From: Kalaharituber pfeilii
Taxonomy: Eukaryota > Ascomycota > Pezizomycetes > Pezizales > Pezizaceae
NCBI GenBank assembly: GCA_015179045.1
Contig: WHUZ01000087.1
Span: forward strand, 186,001 to 250,000
Reading direction: 5' to 3'
DNA length: 64,000 nucleotides
Part shown: positions 39,391 through 52,462 of the stretch, one piece after another
Layout of the letters: the number at the start of each line of letters is the position of its first letter
Numbering within the stretch: position 1 is the stretch's first letter
Made by a program: the position numbers and the translations under genes
Notes under the pieces: generated by a model
Databases searched by the model: none
Seen by the model: the letters and a program-made list of their open reading frames with translations, nothing else
What the model was told of the DNA's origin: nothing

Positions 39391-40495
39391 GTGGCGACCG
39401 TAAACTCCTTCAGGACCTTTGACAGCAACCAGGAAAGGTTCAGCCGGCTGCATCGATAAGCACTGGAGAATCGACACACTGCAGGAAAACGTAGATAAAA
39501 CAGAGTGATACAAATCTCTACAACGGTATTTTTCTTTGGAATCTGCCTGGGAGCCAATTTGAGAATTCAAAAAAATTCAAAAACTCTGCCCCATATTTTT
39601 CAAATGATGCCTAATCAGGCATAACACCGACACTGATAACCCCTCAATGTGCAATCCCGCCGGACCGCAACGTCGAAATTTGTAGCCTGACTTGTTTTGA
39701 AATCCCCTCTACACCGATGTATGTCATCTCACCCCCAATGCCAGTGATTGGCCAGCCAGCACATGATATCATTGAACAGCGCAAGTTCTCAAAAGAACAC
39801 CACAGGGTAACCGCTGAGAACTCCAGGAAATCTGCTGGGATTGTGATGAGTGCTTTCTATGTTTGAACCCCCGTAAAAACGTGTACGTGGTCATGCAAAT
39901 CAGAAACCCAGCCAATGTTGATTCATCCTTGCCCTACTATGAGACCATTTCCTTATGTAGCCCGATCATAGTCCATAATGATCCCTGGATATTTTGAGAT
40001 GTCTTTACGGCCTTCCATCGGCTGGCCTTGGCCTTCGTATGCACGTTTGATGACTGTTGGGCGCTTCTATAAATCTCAATTCAACTAGCGATTTCAGCCG
40101 GAAACTGCGGTTTATCCAAGTAATATGCTAACTGTGTGAGGGTATTCAACAATGATAGACAAGGGATTAGTTCGGTTGCAAACCGTAAGGCAAACTAATT
40201 TGTGGCGACCACGTGCAGATCACATGGAGCGGGGTGGGCAGCCTTACCCTCAATTCAAGCGCAGCCTTGTGCACGTAACACAGAGCTAGCCTATATTAGG
40301 CGCAGATGCATAGATGAAGTCTTTAGCGCCCTAGCTCTAATCCAAGAGTAGAAAATCCTTTCATTACCCTATGATTCATTTCATCCCGTTCAACTGTTGC
40401 ATTCGAGTTGGGGCCTGCCGCTCGCCCGACATTGTGCCACTACCAGCGCCGCAGCCGCCCAGAGTTCACCATCAAGGAGCTCTGTGCTGGATTCC
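39391..40495. other. Intergenic, nothing recognised
   Basis: Short frames only, no recognisable domain or repeat. Confidence 0.45.
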
Positions 40496-40509
40496 GACAT
40501 GTAGTCGTC

Positions 40510-40770
40510 TCGCCATAGCCCACCGGGTGGCATGAGAGAAATGATATAAAACAAAAAAAAAAGATATAGCCGAGGTTGAACCTCGGGCCCCATTTTGAAA
40601 TTGGCGGTGGAGTGTAAGATGACGTTTCTATTACATAGCGGACAGCTTCTTAGCCCCCAGGGCCGCACACGAGTAATGATATCTATATTTTGTTTACCTC
40701 GCCATAGCCCTTATGGCGGCATGCGAGTACTGATATATAAAATATATATATATATATATTATTTCTTTTT
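40510..40770 (+). mobile_element. Cluster of three family A tails
   Basis: First: 40513-40562, TCTCGCCATAGCCCACCGGG with A-rich tail. Second: about 40648-40685, diverged, TTAGCCCCCAGGGCCGCACA, CGAGTAATGATAT. Third: 40696-40765, CCTCGCCATAGCCCTTATGG, CGGCATGCGAGTACTGATAT, with a tail of (TA)n. They lie within 260 bp in the same orientation. Confidence 0.7.
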
Positions 40771-43650
40771 AAAAAAACAAAAAAGTCATATATGGTGAGA
40801 TCAGATAGTGTGAGGAAGCATGTCAGTCACGTGGAAGGCTGAACTTGAAAACCCGTTGCATCTACAATCAAGGATATCTAAGGGGTATCTGACTGTGACG
40901 CGTGCTAATCTGGTCACTCTAATGGCAAACCCATATTCTCGCATATAAATACGTAAGCTGTCGACAACGTGTGAGTTGGTATCTGGCCCGGTTTTCGGGT
41001 ATTGAGGACAAGAGGAGTGAGTCATTTTGTCCGCTTTGATGTTTCTGTCAATAGAGTACATAGTAGGATACTTTGGCATGTACGCCAGGATCTCAAACAC
41101 CAACGCATGATCAAAAGAGGCAATAGACAACCGCTCAAGTAACACGCGCAATTGCATCAAAGCCAACATAAACCCTCGGCAGCCAGAAACTCCTCGACTC
41201 TACCAAGATGAATTCGTCAGCCGCACTGACCCCAGAAGACCTCCCTTGACACGCCTCGCCTTGAGCCCGTGTCATTCTCGCTGCGCTAGTGTTTCGCACT
41301 GACTTGTATAAACGCTAAGCCCCGCAGCCTGCATCCGTCTAACATGCACCTACCTTCACCTTCCTCAAGCTTTGATGACGAATCGAAAAACTACACGACA
41401 GCAAAAACATCGAATGGAAGCCTCGTCAAGAAAACCACTACAGAGTACGACGAAAATGGAAGTAAGAGGCACGAGAACGGGGGAAGGCAGTCGGGAATAA
41501 GACAATTTGAACCTCGGACTGTTTCAGGAATACTTTTACCAAACTAGACTGGAAGTGTGCTTAGTATACCTCGCTCTGCTCAGCAGCTCAGATCTGCTAT
41601 GGTCCTATGGAGGACTTGGGATGTACCACGTGCTTTTACCTTTGCATTTTTGTTCGTTACTCGCATACCGCCCCATTGGGCTCCCTGCACCACGCTCTTA
41701 CTTTGACTTGCGTGAAACCAAGCCACGCGTGGGCACAAATGAAAAATCATTTCGAGAACACAGTTAGATTGATTTCAAATGATAGCATCACAAGAGCAAT
41801 TAAAACCGTAGCTCGGTGATGTAGTTTTCCCTCATGATACCCGACAATGAAAATGTTCATACAAGAGCTGTTCCTCCAAAGAATGCCATGGTGGAACATG
41901 ATCGACAATCATTGAACAAGAACCTGCAAAATATAAAAATAAACAATCAACGAGTATCATTCCACACCCGCTGTCCAGGTAGACTCCCGAAGGGCGAGAC
42001 AAAGGCAGAAAGAAAAGGAGAGCAGAATTCATAAGTCAAGCAATAGTTGTCAAAGGAAAGGTGAGAAAAGTAGAAATCCCTTCAAGGCAGTGGAAGAGAA
42101 AGCAACAATGAAAGCAAGCAAAGATAGGGACGCTAATCAGCAAGGGACAAGAAAGTCAGCGGCCGAACACACTATCTACTTGCGCCGCGATAACCTTAAG
42201 CCATGGTGACTCAAATATGTACATGTAGGTATATGTTCTTCTTGACAGCTCCACAAGTTGTAGTATACAACATATTCCTACAGTGTATCGAACTTCGTTC
42301 TGCCTCCAACTTTCCGAATCGTTCCGCAAACTCGATCGTGAGAATCGTAGGAGAGTCAGATGCATCCAATATAGGAAGTTCATGATGTTCGCCAAAGTGC
42401 AAAATCGAAAATGTGCGGCTGTGAGACGTCCGCTGTTGAAGCTGGGTCGGTTGTATGATGGTGGAGGCGCTGCAAGGAAACGAAATAAAACCAAGTACGA
42501 AAGCCCTCCGTTGAAAGGAGTTGTCGTAGATCCAATGCCCGAAAGTGATGAACATAGTTATTCAACGTTCGTAGCTCCAGGCATTCATATGTATTCCGTA
42601 TCCGACCTCCCCCAATGCCATCAGATGCAACTCCAAGATGCCCATTACCGTACACGTGTGCAGAGTGTTCAATGCTTGCATCATATGAATCCTATCCGTA
42701 AACTTCTTTCCCGGTCGGCACTCTGTACACTTGGTTTGTGCTCATCTCTTTGAGGTCGAGGAGCTGGCCTGCAGGTTGGCACCTTGGCCTTGTCCTCCGC
42801 CTGCTTTATTATTACTTGTATTTTTGGTGTTGCTGTTGGTGCTATCAGATGTGCTCGAACCAGGATGCCTAACACGAAAGTTGTGGAAATATTCCTCATT
42901 GCTGCTGGCTCTCAGCCATTGGTCAAGCATCGCAGATTTGCCACCCAGGTGCCCCTAATTAAACCTGTGAGTAATAATTCTAGAGAGTTTGGTATTTAAA
43001 AATCAATATCAATATCCTGTGACATAGGGGAAGGACTTGAAGGCGTTGGGTGGGAGGAAGATTAAAAGTAGGTCAATAGCTCATCAGAAGGATTGTATGG
43101 GCTCAAATGCAAAGGCTTCACTTGGGTACACGTACAAAATTATTTCTTGCTTGAGTCATGTTGAGTTTGGTAGGGATAGGATTACGTGGAGATGTAGGGT
43201 TGTTGGCGCTATTGTTGCTTTGGAACTTTTCACAGTCAAGAGCTTAAGTATAAACACAAATGTGAATGCTCTGCGTCCGAGGTGTGGGGGGCGATGTGAT
43301 GCGGGCCGGACGTGGATCTGGAAGGATATTAAATGGTTGGTCTTCCCTGTAGCAGAGGGGGCAGAGGAAATGGCGTGTTGGTGACGACCAAGAGTGCAGC
43401 ATACGAGCTGCTTTTAAATAGATCGACCTCAAGGAGTGGATGTTTCGTGACATGAGCCATTTACAGATAAACGCTCTGACAAACCAACTGACAGGGATCA
43501 ATATACCATGGCGCAGTTGGCTGGGGAAGATAGGGAGAGAATCGGAGGAGGGATGCAGGTTGTGTCAGGAGGCGGAGGAGAGCCGGAGCCGAGGGCGGCA
43601 GGGGCCGAGGGCCTTCTAGTGGCAGCATCAAGTACTTTGTGGAGGCGGTG
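40771..43650. other. Long stretch without assigned gene
   Basis: Open frames at 40801-41169 (-), 41344-41547 (+), 42283-42753 (+), 42211-42655 (-) and 42742-42930 (-) lack recognisable domains and overlap one another. The minus-strand pieces (SSNEEYFHNFRVRHPGSS; GHWIYDNSFQRRAFVLGF) might be exons of a decayed gene, but I cannot support it. A degraded A hairpin (GTTACTCGCATACCGCCCC) lies at 41655-41690. Confidence 0.4.
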
Positions 43651-43662
43651 GTGGAAGATCTG

Positions 43663-43734
43663 TTTTGCTTTTTTTTGTTCTGATTTTTGGTCACATAACC
43701 CTGTGTAGGCACTACCAGCCGATGTCAGGGAACA
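43663..43734 (-). mobile_element. Hairpin-only retroposon, family B
   Basis: T-rich tail, GGTCACATAACCCTGTGTAG, GCACTACCAGCCGATGTCAG, GG. TSD GTGGAAGATCTG / GTGAAAGATCTG at 43651-43662 and 43735-43746 (one mismatch). Confidence 0.8.
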
Positions 43735-43746
43735 GTGAAAGATCTG

Positions 43747-46700
43747 AAAGAGGAGAGGTACTATGGGGCACTGGGCCAATGTGTCCGTAGCACTTTTTCC
43801 CACCTCATTGATTGTGTTTCGACATATGCATACGGGTAATGAAAAAGAAAAAAATGAAAAAAGTGGGAGGCCCGAGGATATTGAACATAACGTATGCTAA
43901 TACTTTCCCAGGGTTGGGAGTTGATTCTGCTTGGTTGTTTTCCTGCTGCGGACGCCATCCTGTGGGTGTTCAAATTGAAGTTCAAGGCGTGGGCAGCGAT
44001 AGGCCCGGGGCTCCGCCCGCTCAGGGGGCTAAAGCTTCGGCTCTTTGCCCGCCGGGGCCAGGGTCACCGAGGATGGGAACTGCAGTGTACACGGATGAAC
44101 CAGGAGTGGAGTATTTTCAATCGACTTCAATAAGCACGGCATTGAATTCGAATTCCTCCTTGTGAATAGTAATGCTCTCCAGAGATCCAAGATGAGCACT
44201 CACCTTGCAAGAATATAACGCACTCAATTGAGCGTTAAGTTATCCCGTCATGATACTTTGTGCACGAATTCGGGACAAGTATTCCGTCTTAGCATAGCAA
44301 TGCATCAGAGAGACGTACCTGTTATTTTGTCAATTGTATACCTACCATCAAATTGTCCATGTTATTGAAATGCCGGCGGCACACAGGGTGCAAGCAAGGG
44401 TTTGTTCGTAACTATCCTCTAGCAATAGTGCAGGAGAGTACATTGACCACGGCGAAAAATGAAGCCATCAGCATTATTTCAGGATATCTTTGTCCTTGTT
44501 ATCCATCAATCCAACGCCTCGTATTGTGGCTGTACGTTGAAAATTCCGCGCAACAAAAATCGGGTGGATACTTGACGGCTTAGAAATTTCTGATACTGAT
44601 GGCACAGTTCATTCAGCGGATCAAGGCGGGCTCCAACGAGCAATCTTATTCGCAAAGTGCGGGTGTTGCTAAAGAGCTATGCTCAAAAAATACCCGAGTG
44701 GTTGAACGCAAAATTGCCATGCTGAATTGTGGACCACACTTCTTGCACCAGCCTAGGCTGTATGACCTTGGTACTTGAAAGCTTCTATATTGCATTGCTT
44801 TCACAGCAAATCTGGGTGTGCCTCTCTGTTAGGATCGGCCTATTGTGGCTATGAATGTCTGCGGTACGGGGTATGGGGCAGTTGGTGATCCGGATCCGCT
44901 TCGCTAAGGAATATCGGCCAAAGAATGACTCAAGGACTCAATTTTGGGAGCCATAGGCTGGCGCTGTGAGTGAGGCAGTGAATGATGCGCTGGCACACCT
45001 GTTATGAACATTCACCTTGTGTCAGTGCGCCTTGTTGGCGAGGTGTATTTCCCTAACAAGCTTTTTTGATGTAAGACACCATTAATCACGTGATATATGC
45101 ATTGTTGCCTAATAGCCAACCTCGCAGGCATCAATCTTGGCATTTAAATTTGGGCTGCGCACGCGGCTGCCCCACTTCGAACTCAATTGCATGAAACCTG
45201 AGGAAATATCAGTTGGGTTAGCCTTCCCAGTCCGCCTCGCGAGTAGCCTTATATTGAGCTTACCCTATGCATCTAAGTCGCGACAGATCATTTCCTTGTT
45301 TTGCTTTCTTTTTTTCCTCTTTTTTGCCTTTCAATTGGATGTCGCGATGGTAGCGGAGTTGTGCCTCTAGGTTGCATACGATTGTCTCTAGCGTGCGCTG
45401 GGCGCGGCACGGGATAAAAGGCCGAATTGTGATTGAATTCTAGCTAATCATGTGAGGAATTAGCGGTCGCCGACAAGAGAAGGCCGACTTGCAGAAGCCA
45501 GATTCGGAGACGTGAAATAAAAGGTTCGCAAACTCTTCACCGGAAGTAGGACCCAAAACCTCCGTCAAATCGTATAAAGAGGCCAGCATGCAAGTAACCA
45601 GCTGGCGCAGAATTGTTCAAGGCTATTTGCTTGAAAGTTTCACCGGGCGTCCATCACTGCTTGTAGTTTATGTTGACATTGTGACCGAAGTATCATTGAG
45701 ATGCATTAGCAAGATATTAAAAATCAAATGAATTATGAGTAAGGAGTACCGATGTACTTACCACAAACTAACGTTATTTTGCATTCTAGTCAGCTATCAG
45801 TCAAATCCGATGAGCCGCGCAAGGGTGGATGGAAGATGAACGGACTGTCAATGAAATTGATTCTGGATAACGAGTTGAGAGATATTCCGTTTCGCTTATC
45901 TGAGAAATTGGGTCAGACTAACAGCCGATATTCAAGAGCACTCAATTATATATGTGCTCGAGAGCTTACGCTCACAAGCAATAGGGCTTTCATACAGGGC
46001 GTGCTCGGTTTCTATTAGCCCGTCATTCCAATCTGCAAATTTTAGAGGTGTAATTACTATGTATTTTCCATTTGAGGCGACTCTGGAACCGTAGCCTAAA
46101 GCAGGCTACGGTCGAGCTTGTCCCATCGGGACTAGCGCAATATCCGTATCGTCCCATATCCCAGTTGACTGAGTGGAGCGTTCCAAATATGGAACCATTC
46201 GCATTGTCCAGTATGAACGGATATCCAATCGTACTGGATCCAATATTGTTAGAGGTTCGGTTGTAGGCTTTGTGAGGTATTGTCGGTCGGTACCATCTAT
46301 AGTAGTACATCCAGTATGGGCCAGCCCTCCTACTGCGTTTGTGAGTATCATGCTACCATGAAGCCGACTATATATACTTACTGTTCCAAACACCAATTCT
46401 CTTATACCGGCACCCTGCATCTGAAGTTGCAATTCCACCACAGAAGTCTCCTTTAACCACCGGATGTTTTTACACTGAATACCATGCAGTGCGCACATCT
46501 AAGTCGTTGGAGACCTCTACTCTTTATAGATTGGAGCTAGAGGCTGGTACCGCTATAACGGATGCATTTATCTCGACCGGAATCGTCTCAATGGGCCAAT
46601 AAGTTTGTGATGTGTAATCTGCTAATGCGAGCCGCCAACCCTAAGGTTCACTGTTGATGCAAAGTGACGAAGCAACAAGCGGGGTCAATGTCGACATCAT

Positions 46701-48693
46701 CACTATAGGGATCTTCTTGTACTGCAAGCTGCTTTTAGGCTTTGGACATAAAACTTACCCAACATCCGAAATCTATTCCACAGCGCGGGGACCACAGCTG
46801 CACACTTCCCTACTGTTCATGATTGAAAAATAGCCGTTAACCTTCTTAAGTGACCCTCGGGAACATTTCTTAGAGCGCTAGCTAGACTGTACTTTTATAC
46901 ATAATCAGCCAGCTAACAGTATTTCAGCCCCGGCTTCATGAATTCCTGAGTGAACCAAGGCTGCCTGAGTAAGTCTTACGTAAATTAGGCGTCAGGACTT
47001 AATTTTTGCAGCCTGATCCAGGGGAACTTCGTAGATGTGCTCGTATAGTACCTCTCAGAAGAACAGCTTTGAACCTATGGTAGCTATTGGTAAGATAAAT
47101 CAAGAAGCGTCCTTGCTCATTTTGTACATCCATTTGCGGATTGAACAATAAGTCATCTCTCCATTGAAGTAAAGTTATACCTGACACATGTTCTCTTAGA
47201 ACTGAAAACTAGAGAGGACCGCAGTAATTATGGATCAGCCTATCGCTACAAAACCTTCATTATGGTGGTTATTTTTGAGTAGGCAAACCTCATGTAGGTA
47301 GTCCGCGATTCAGTACGGATATCAGTGTATATCGTTTCGCGTCCTAATTACAGTGAACCTTGAGGAGTAACACTCTGTAGCGCTAGCGGTACCATAGGAT
47401 GGCGAAGTGGGTAGATTGTGGAGGAGGTAGTGGAGTCCCTGTGCTGAAATTCGAGGAAAGAGGAGGTTGACGGAAGGTACGTAGTGAAGAGGCTCCGATA
47501 GCGGGGTTGTGTACGTAGTTTCTATTCACGCATGTTAGTCATGCCTCCAGCGGGGCTGTATACGAGTACCGGACAAAAATAGAAACAGGAAAAAAGGTAT
47601 AGCGCTACCACACTTTGACGATTTTAACAAACCGACTCTGGGGTCTTCGGATTTATCGGCAGTTACTTCTTAAAATTGTCCAGGATAGTGCAAGGATCGC
47701 CATTCCCCCTTCCGCTATGTGCGAAGTTCGACTGTTTTTGACGGTCATGAGCTCACGGGTGACAATGGAGCCTAGAATCAATCTTTCTGGTCCGAGAAAT
47801 TCAAAAGGAGTGCTAGCCTACATGAACGTCCGCCCATGTGGATAATAACACTTAGTGTCTACACCAATAACAGTCCATGCCCTTCCGATGTGTCGACAAA
47901 GTTCGCCGAAGACTTGCCGAGAAACCGGTTCGACTAATATAAAATATGGAAAAGGATGACTACCTCTAGATCAATATCTCTGGGAATAAAGGGTTCAGTG
48001 GTGCAGCTGCATTACAGCACGTGTCCAGCATTAGTCTTGAAAGCATTAAGAATAATTTCTCGGAAGAGAATAGAGAGTTCCGAGAGGACAACAAGTGCTT
48101 TGCTTGCGGCAGCTACTGATCGTCTACATGAGTAATACCTGGTTACGAGACTAGAGTAATACTAGCCTATAGATCCTATTTCTGGAAGTGGCATTACTGT
48201 ATTCCGCGCCACGACGCCGAAAGGAGATTTCTTATTACATTATTCTTCGCTAGCAAGGAGCAAAGAGGGGATTGAAACGTCATGATGTAGGAGAAAGTAG
48301 CATCTCTTGCCCACAAATGGTTCGAACCCCTCATGACGTTGTAGCTGGTAGCAAGCCCGCAACGTCCTCGAGACCGGGGGGAAATTACCCCGAAACTCTT
48401 AGTTACACATGCTCTGAACTGGGGACAATATACATTCCCCTACTCACTGTGGCATCCCGCGAAAGCGTAATGGTATTCTCTGAATTTAGCAGATCTCAAG
48501 TCACTCTTCAGTTGCCGAACTGTTCCGTTAGTGTCTGGCTCTTTATGGCGTGGTAATCACCCAAACTGGCGCCTCAGCTGCAACTGAAGTCATGAGTAGC
48601 TAGTTTTTTCTACTATCTTCAAAGAATCAATTGAATTGTTGTCATTGGAGGAGTGTCCCCGCTACCTCCAATTCACACTTCTCTTCAACCTAC
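43747..48693. other. Nearly 5 kb without recognised gene
   Basis: Only short frames. 45752-46018 (+) has an acceptor-like TTGCATTCTAG before it and reads SVKSDEPRKGGWKMNGLSMK, function unknown. The stretch 46090-46500 contains several short palindromes (GTAGCC...GGCTAC). A palindromic segment around 48275-48345 superficially resembles a tRNA. Nothing else is supported. Confidence 0.4.
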
Positions 48694-48701
48694 AGCCTAA
48701 C

Positions 48702-48704
<3 letters not shown>

Positions 48705-48732
<28 letters not shown>

Positions 48733-48772
48733 TCACATGACCCCGCGTGCAGCTGTTCGCCATGGCAGGGCC
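48705..48772 (-). mobile_element. Hairpin-only retroposon, family B
   Basis: Minus strand: GGCCCTGCCATGGCGAACAG, CTGCACGCGGGG, TCATGTGATT and poly-A. Perfect 11-bp TSD AGCCTAACCTC at 48694-48704 and 48773-48783. Confidence 0.9.
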
Positions 48773-49027
48773 AGCCTAACCTCCAATCATCGCCTATCAG
48801 CATCATTGGCCAATCCCGCGATTTGTCGCCGACAGCCCTCAGATGGGGCACAAACACTGGCACGGAATCTCCACTTACGGCTACCTAGCTCATGCACGCT
48901 CCCATTATACATCCCACCGCGAACTCTTTCATTCGACATTGGATGCGTGGCCCCACACCAATGATCATCTACCACGTTGATATATCTTGGCCGGCAGGTT
49001 GGCCGCAATTCTAGCCTAAAAGACTTT

Positions 49028-49086
49028 GCCCTGTCAGGCCCGGGACCAGGCGGCCTGATCGGCGACCTGGCCGGTTGGGAACACTG
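49028..49086. mobile_element. Solo right end of the hAT MITE family
   Basis: GGCGGCCTGATCGGCGACC then GGCCGGTTGGGAACACTG matches the right terminus of the 753-bp hAT MITE. No left end is found nearby. Confidence 0.65.
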
Positions 49087-49177
49087 CCTCATAGTGTAGA
49101 CTTAGATTCGGAGCGAAATCTCTAAGTGATTGTTATGTCCAACATATGGCTCGGCCTTTGTTTGGTTTTGCCTAGCA

Positions 49178-49285
49178 TCTAGCTACCATGCTAAAATACA
49201 ATCACTTCTTTTTCTCTCTTGTTTTGCCGCATGAGCTACCATGCTAAAATACAATCACTTGTTTTGCCGCATGAGTCAAGGAGGT
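49178..49285. repeat. Imperfect tandem duplication
   Basis: AGCTACCATGCTAAAATACA, ATCACTT and GTTTTGCCGCATGAG occur twice; the first copy has an extra CTTTTTCTCTCTT. Confidence 0.75.
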
Positions 49286-49452
49286 CTGCGCTGTCGGAGG
49301 TCAAATCGCATGTCCAAATTTTAACATGGCCATGTAGTAGAGTTGGCCAAAATATTCTTTGATAGAGATGTAGGACGGTCAACCAGACAACGCCCTGAGG
49401 TCAAAGGCCTAGTTCGTTGAAGGCCAATGTGCATTTAAATGCCCTATAAGTA

Positions 49453-49540
49453 TCGCCATAGCCCCTATGGCGGCACGCGATTACTGATATTAAAAAAAAA
49501 AAAAAAAAAAAAAAAATTAGAAATAAAAATTAAAAAACTA
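49453..49540 (+). mobile_element. Hairpin-only retroposon, family A
   Basis: The core TCGCCATAGCCCCTATGG, CGGCACGCGATTACTGATAT is followed by a long A-rich tail (49492-49540). Perfect 11-bp TSD CCCTATAAGTA at 49442-49452 and 49541-49551. Confidence 0.9.
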
Positions 49541-49702
49541 CCCTATAAGTAAAAGCTTATAGGCGTTCTAGTCTTTGTCCATCCGAAAATCATAGAGAGA
49601 AAATCTTATAAAATTTGAGATACAAGTCGTTTCATAGGGACGATATAGATTTCTACATCTGCAAACTCAAACTGCCTACAAGTCCACGTGCCTTCACGCA
49701 CT

Positions 49703-50113
49703 ATGACATATCGCAACCCGGACGAGAGAACGGATGCTGAGGAATCCCAATCCATCTCCTCGGCATCCCGTCCAAACATCCACCTCATCGTTCAGAACCT
49801 CACTTCACAATTGTTCTGCTTCCTCCAGTCCCAATACATCATCACTCGGGTTACGCATAAGAACCACATCTACTTCGAATGGCATCCATCTTCTTCGATC
49901 TTTCCTCCTCCGAAAGATCAGGTCCTTCCTCTCCCAATGCACTTCGTGCATAGAAAGGTGGGAGAGCTGGTCCAAGTCTGGATCAGTCATGGGTATCATG
50001 ACATGAAACAGTTGCCGGAGGTGGTGATACGGGATATCAGGCCAACTGTGGATAGGGAGGTCAGGAAAGTGCTTGGGGACAAGGCGGTCGATGAAGTAGT
50101 TAACAGGCGTTAG
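49703..50113 (+). CDS. Hypothetical protein, 136 aa, single exon
   Basis: An intact frame from the first ATG (MTYRNPDERTDAEESQSISS) to TAG at 50111-50113. There is a Ser/Glu-rich start, then an ordered region with alternating hydrophobics (HLIVQNLTSQLFCFLQSQYI, THKNHIYFEWHP, PPPKDQVLPLPMHFVHRKVG, LVQVWISHGYHDMKQLPEVV) and a charged helical end (PTVDREVRKVLGDKAVDEVV). No signal peptide or membrane segment is visible and I recognise no family. Codon content looks like host coding DNA rather than transposon. The next feature downstream is a family A retroposon 105 bp past the stop, likely in the 3' UTR. It may be a lineage-specific gene or the last exon of a longer one. Confidence 0.5.
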   Translation: MTYRNPDERTDAEESQSISSASRPNIHLIVQNLTSQLFCFLQSQYIITRVTHKNHIYFEWHPSSSIFPPPKDQVLPLPMHFVHRKVGELVQVWISHGYHDMKQLPEVVIRDIRPTVDREVRKVLGDKAVDEVVNRR

Positions 50114-50217
50114 GCACTGCAGTCCTATTACTTACTACCTTACTTCTGTAGATTTGTTCGCTTTTGTGACAGGTTCTTTGTAGTGCATTTCTGGCATGGT
50201 AATGGCGTTTCATGTGC

Positions 50218-50277
50218 TTTGTTTTTTTTTTTTTTTATATCATTACTCGCGTGCCGCCCTATGGGCTATGGCGAGGT
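50218..50277 (-). mobile_element. Hairpin-only retroposon, family A
   Basis: Minus strand: ACCTCGCCATAGCCCATAGG, GCGGCACGCGAGTAATGATA, T and poly-A. Perfect 13-bp TSD GCGTTTCATGTGC at 50205-50217 and 50278-50290. Confidence 0.9.
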
Positions 50278-50299
50278 GCGTTTCATGTGCATAGAGACA

Positions 50300-51430
50300 A
50301 ATAGGTAATTGTTTACATAGTGAATACACATATATAAATATCCTAGGCATCTCTACTCGGCTAACTACATAATCCCGCCTGCCACGTGTTGCATCCCAAC
50401 CTTTTGCATTGTTTAGACCATGACAACAAAGTGACACCTAGGAGGTTGTACGTCCTAATAAACCTATGAACCCAATGGCTAGACTAATTCCCAACTCTGA
50501 GAACTCCGAAATGCAATTACAACACCTTCCACGCAGGCTCCAACGCAAGCAAATGGCTGTCTGCTCAACCATAAATAAAACTATCACGCTCCAATATGCC
50601 AACTTCAACTCATTTCCTTGCGATTTGTATTAGCATTGGCCATTGACGTCAAATAATCAGGAACAAAGTATACTAGTATTGTTAGAGATCTGCAGTAATG
50701 TCCGGTCGGATTTGACGGCCTGGAGTGTCGGATGACAGTGGGGGCAATGATGGAGTCTAGTAAGGGCCAAGAGCAACCTCATGTTCTATGTATATAGATA
50801 CCTCACCTTGGCTGCTCCGCCTACGGAGAATTAACAATCATATCTTCTACATAAAGTTTAACAAGTATGTATGAATACAGTACTACATGTAAACTCCTGC
50901 GGTTGCAGAAAGTAACCAATCGACCTACTGTTCCGCTGCACAGGTAGGTTAGAAGCAGTGCGCATTTCCAGCAGTAGGACTTGCGCTGCGTATGTCAGAT
51001 GACCCTTTGGCACCTACATGAGGCCAAACTAGGAAGATAACCCGCATGCGGGACTGAGGCTATCCTGCCTGGCAAGATCTCAGCTTCCTGGAGATCTGGA
51101 GATGATCATGTGTAACAAATTTTCGACCTCCAACCTGGGGCAATTCCAGTTCAGGTACCTTGTGGCCATGTCACTTCACACTCTTCACTCTGGTCTCTCT
51201 CAATACTGCCGTACTAGACTACGTGAGGGCACGGCCAAATGCGTGAAGCAAACTACGTACGAAACCAGATCCATGAGGACCCAGCCGAGCCTCTTCACGG
51301 CATCCTAGCCTTATCGCAAGGCCTCTCTGTCACTGCCTGTACGAACGCCCTAATGCTCTCCGCCCCGTCCTTCGGAGCGGCACCCACTCCCACCTCCCAT
51401 GATGAGGCAGTCGGCCCCAATCATTCATAG
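50300..51430. other. Intergenic, nothing recognised
   Basis: No recognisable gene. Short frames at 51102-51430 have no domain. Confidence 0.45.
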
Positions 51431-51439
51431 CCCCCTTCC

Positions 51440-51487
51440 ATCCAGTAGATACGAGTAATGATATTTCTTACATTAAAAAAAAAAAAT
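51440..51487 (+). mobile_element. Degraded family A tail
   Basis: TCCAGTAGATACGAGTAATG then ATATTTCTTACATT and poly-A. Only the 3' arm and tail remain; no TSD was recognised. Confidence 0.5.
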
Positions 51488-51493
51488 CCTGTG

Positions 51494-52388
51494 AGACGCT
51501 ACCCCTCCTGATGCCTCATAAACATACAGGCACCCTAGGCCTTCCTTTACCTTTGCAAACCGTGTCAGCCATCTCTTCCATCGCCCCTTCCCGGCCACAT
51601 AATCAGGCTTTTTCAGCTCGGCCTCCCCACCGCCTGAGACCCCACCCTCTAGGCTCCTATTCAACCTTCTCAGCACCTTTGCCTACTGCCTGATGAGCGC
51701 AGGGGAGGATGCCGCTGCATCCTTTTGCTGGTGAAAGTGAGCTAGAGATTTTTCGGCAAATAATTCTGCTGTTCTTGGATATATAGAATAGTCACCCTGT
51801 TGGTGAGCGGTGGGCATGCCTATGCAGCCAGGGAGCGCGCCCCAGGTGGACAAAGACGCAGTGCCATATGTTAGGTAGACTAGTGCTAGCGAGAACGCAG
51901 ACGTACACATATAAAGATGCTTCACTCCGCGTTGTGGTAAGGCAATGCGGTTGGCGTCTTGTCGCTCTTTCAATCTACTCTAATTCTGGTCTCCTATCAT
52001 ACCCTCTCGCATCCTTCACACTGTTGTATGTACATGCATATAAATCAATAGATCCGTCTACACGCGAAACCTAGGATCGCATGCCCGCATCTAATAGCTA
52101 TTGTCGTCCCGCGACCTGCCCGTAGTGAACGAGCTTGCAACTCACCACCCTCACAGCGATGGCCCTTGCCTCTGAGAGACAAGTATATGATAGCTATCAC
52201 GACGTGAAGTTTATTCTACTTGCCATATTGAGCCAAATGCAAAGTCTATTGCGATCCGAATATGGAAGAACAAGTGGCAAGAACACTTTACTCCTTACAT
52301 CACTGCACTACAACGTCCGCTTTCTCTGTCCCAAAGTGCTCCAAGGAGAGTTAAGTTCATAATACCTATAGGAAAATAGGCAAACTTA
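51494..52388. other. Intergenic, nothing recognised
   Basis: Short frames only on both strands. Confidence 0.45.
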
Positions 52389-52399
52389 ATTCACAGCCA

Positions 52400-52450
52400 A
52401 TGCCCTGCCATGGCGAACAGCCGCATGCGGGGTCACGTGACAAAAAAAAA
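52400..52450 (+). mobile_element. Hairpin-only retroposon, family B
   Basis: ATGCCCTGCCATGGCGAACA, GCCGCATGCGGGG, TCACGTGAC and A10. TSD ATTCACAGCCA at 52389-52399 and 52451-52461; the right copy is shared with the next element. Confidence 0.9.
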
Positions 52451-52462
52451 ATTCACAGCCAC

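Noticed and set aside
42211..42930. Minus-strand frames as exons of a protein gene
   Set aside because: No conserved motif and no consistent splice sites or phases could be found.
48270..48345. tRNA-like GGTTCGAACCCC with pairing ends ACGTCATGA/TCATGACGT
   Set aside because: The T stem does not pair around TTCGAAC and no anticodon arm forms. It is just a palindromic stretch.
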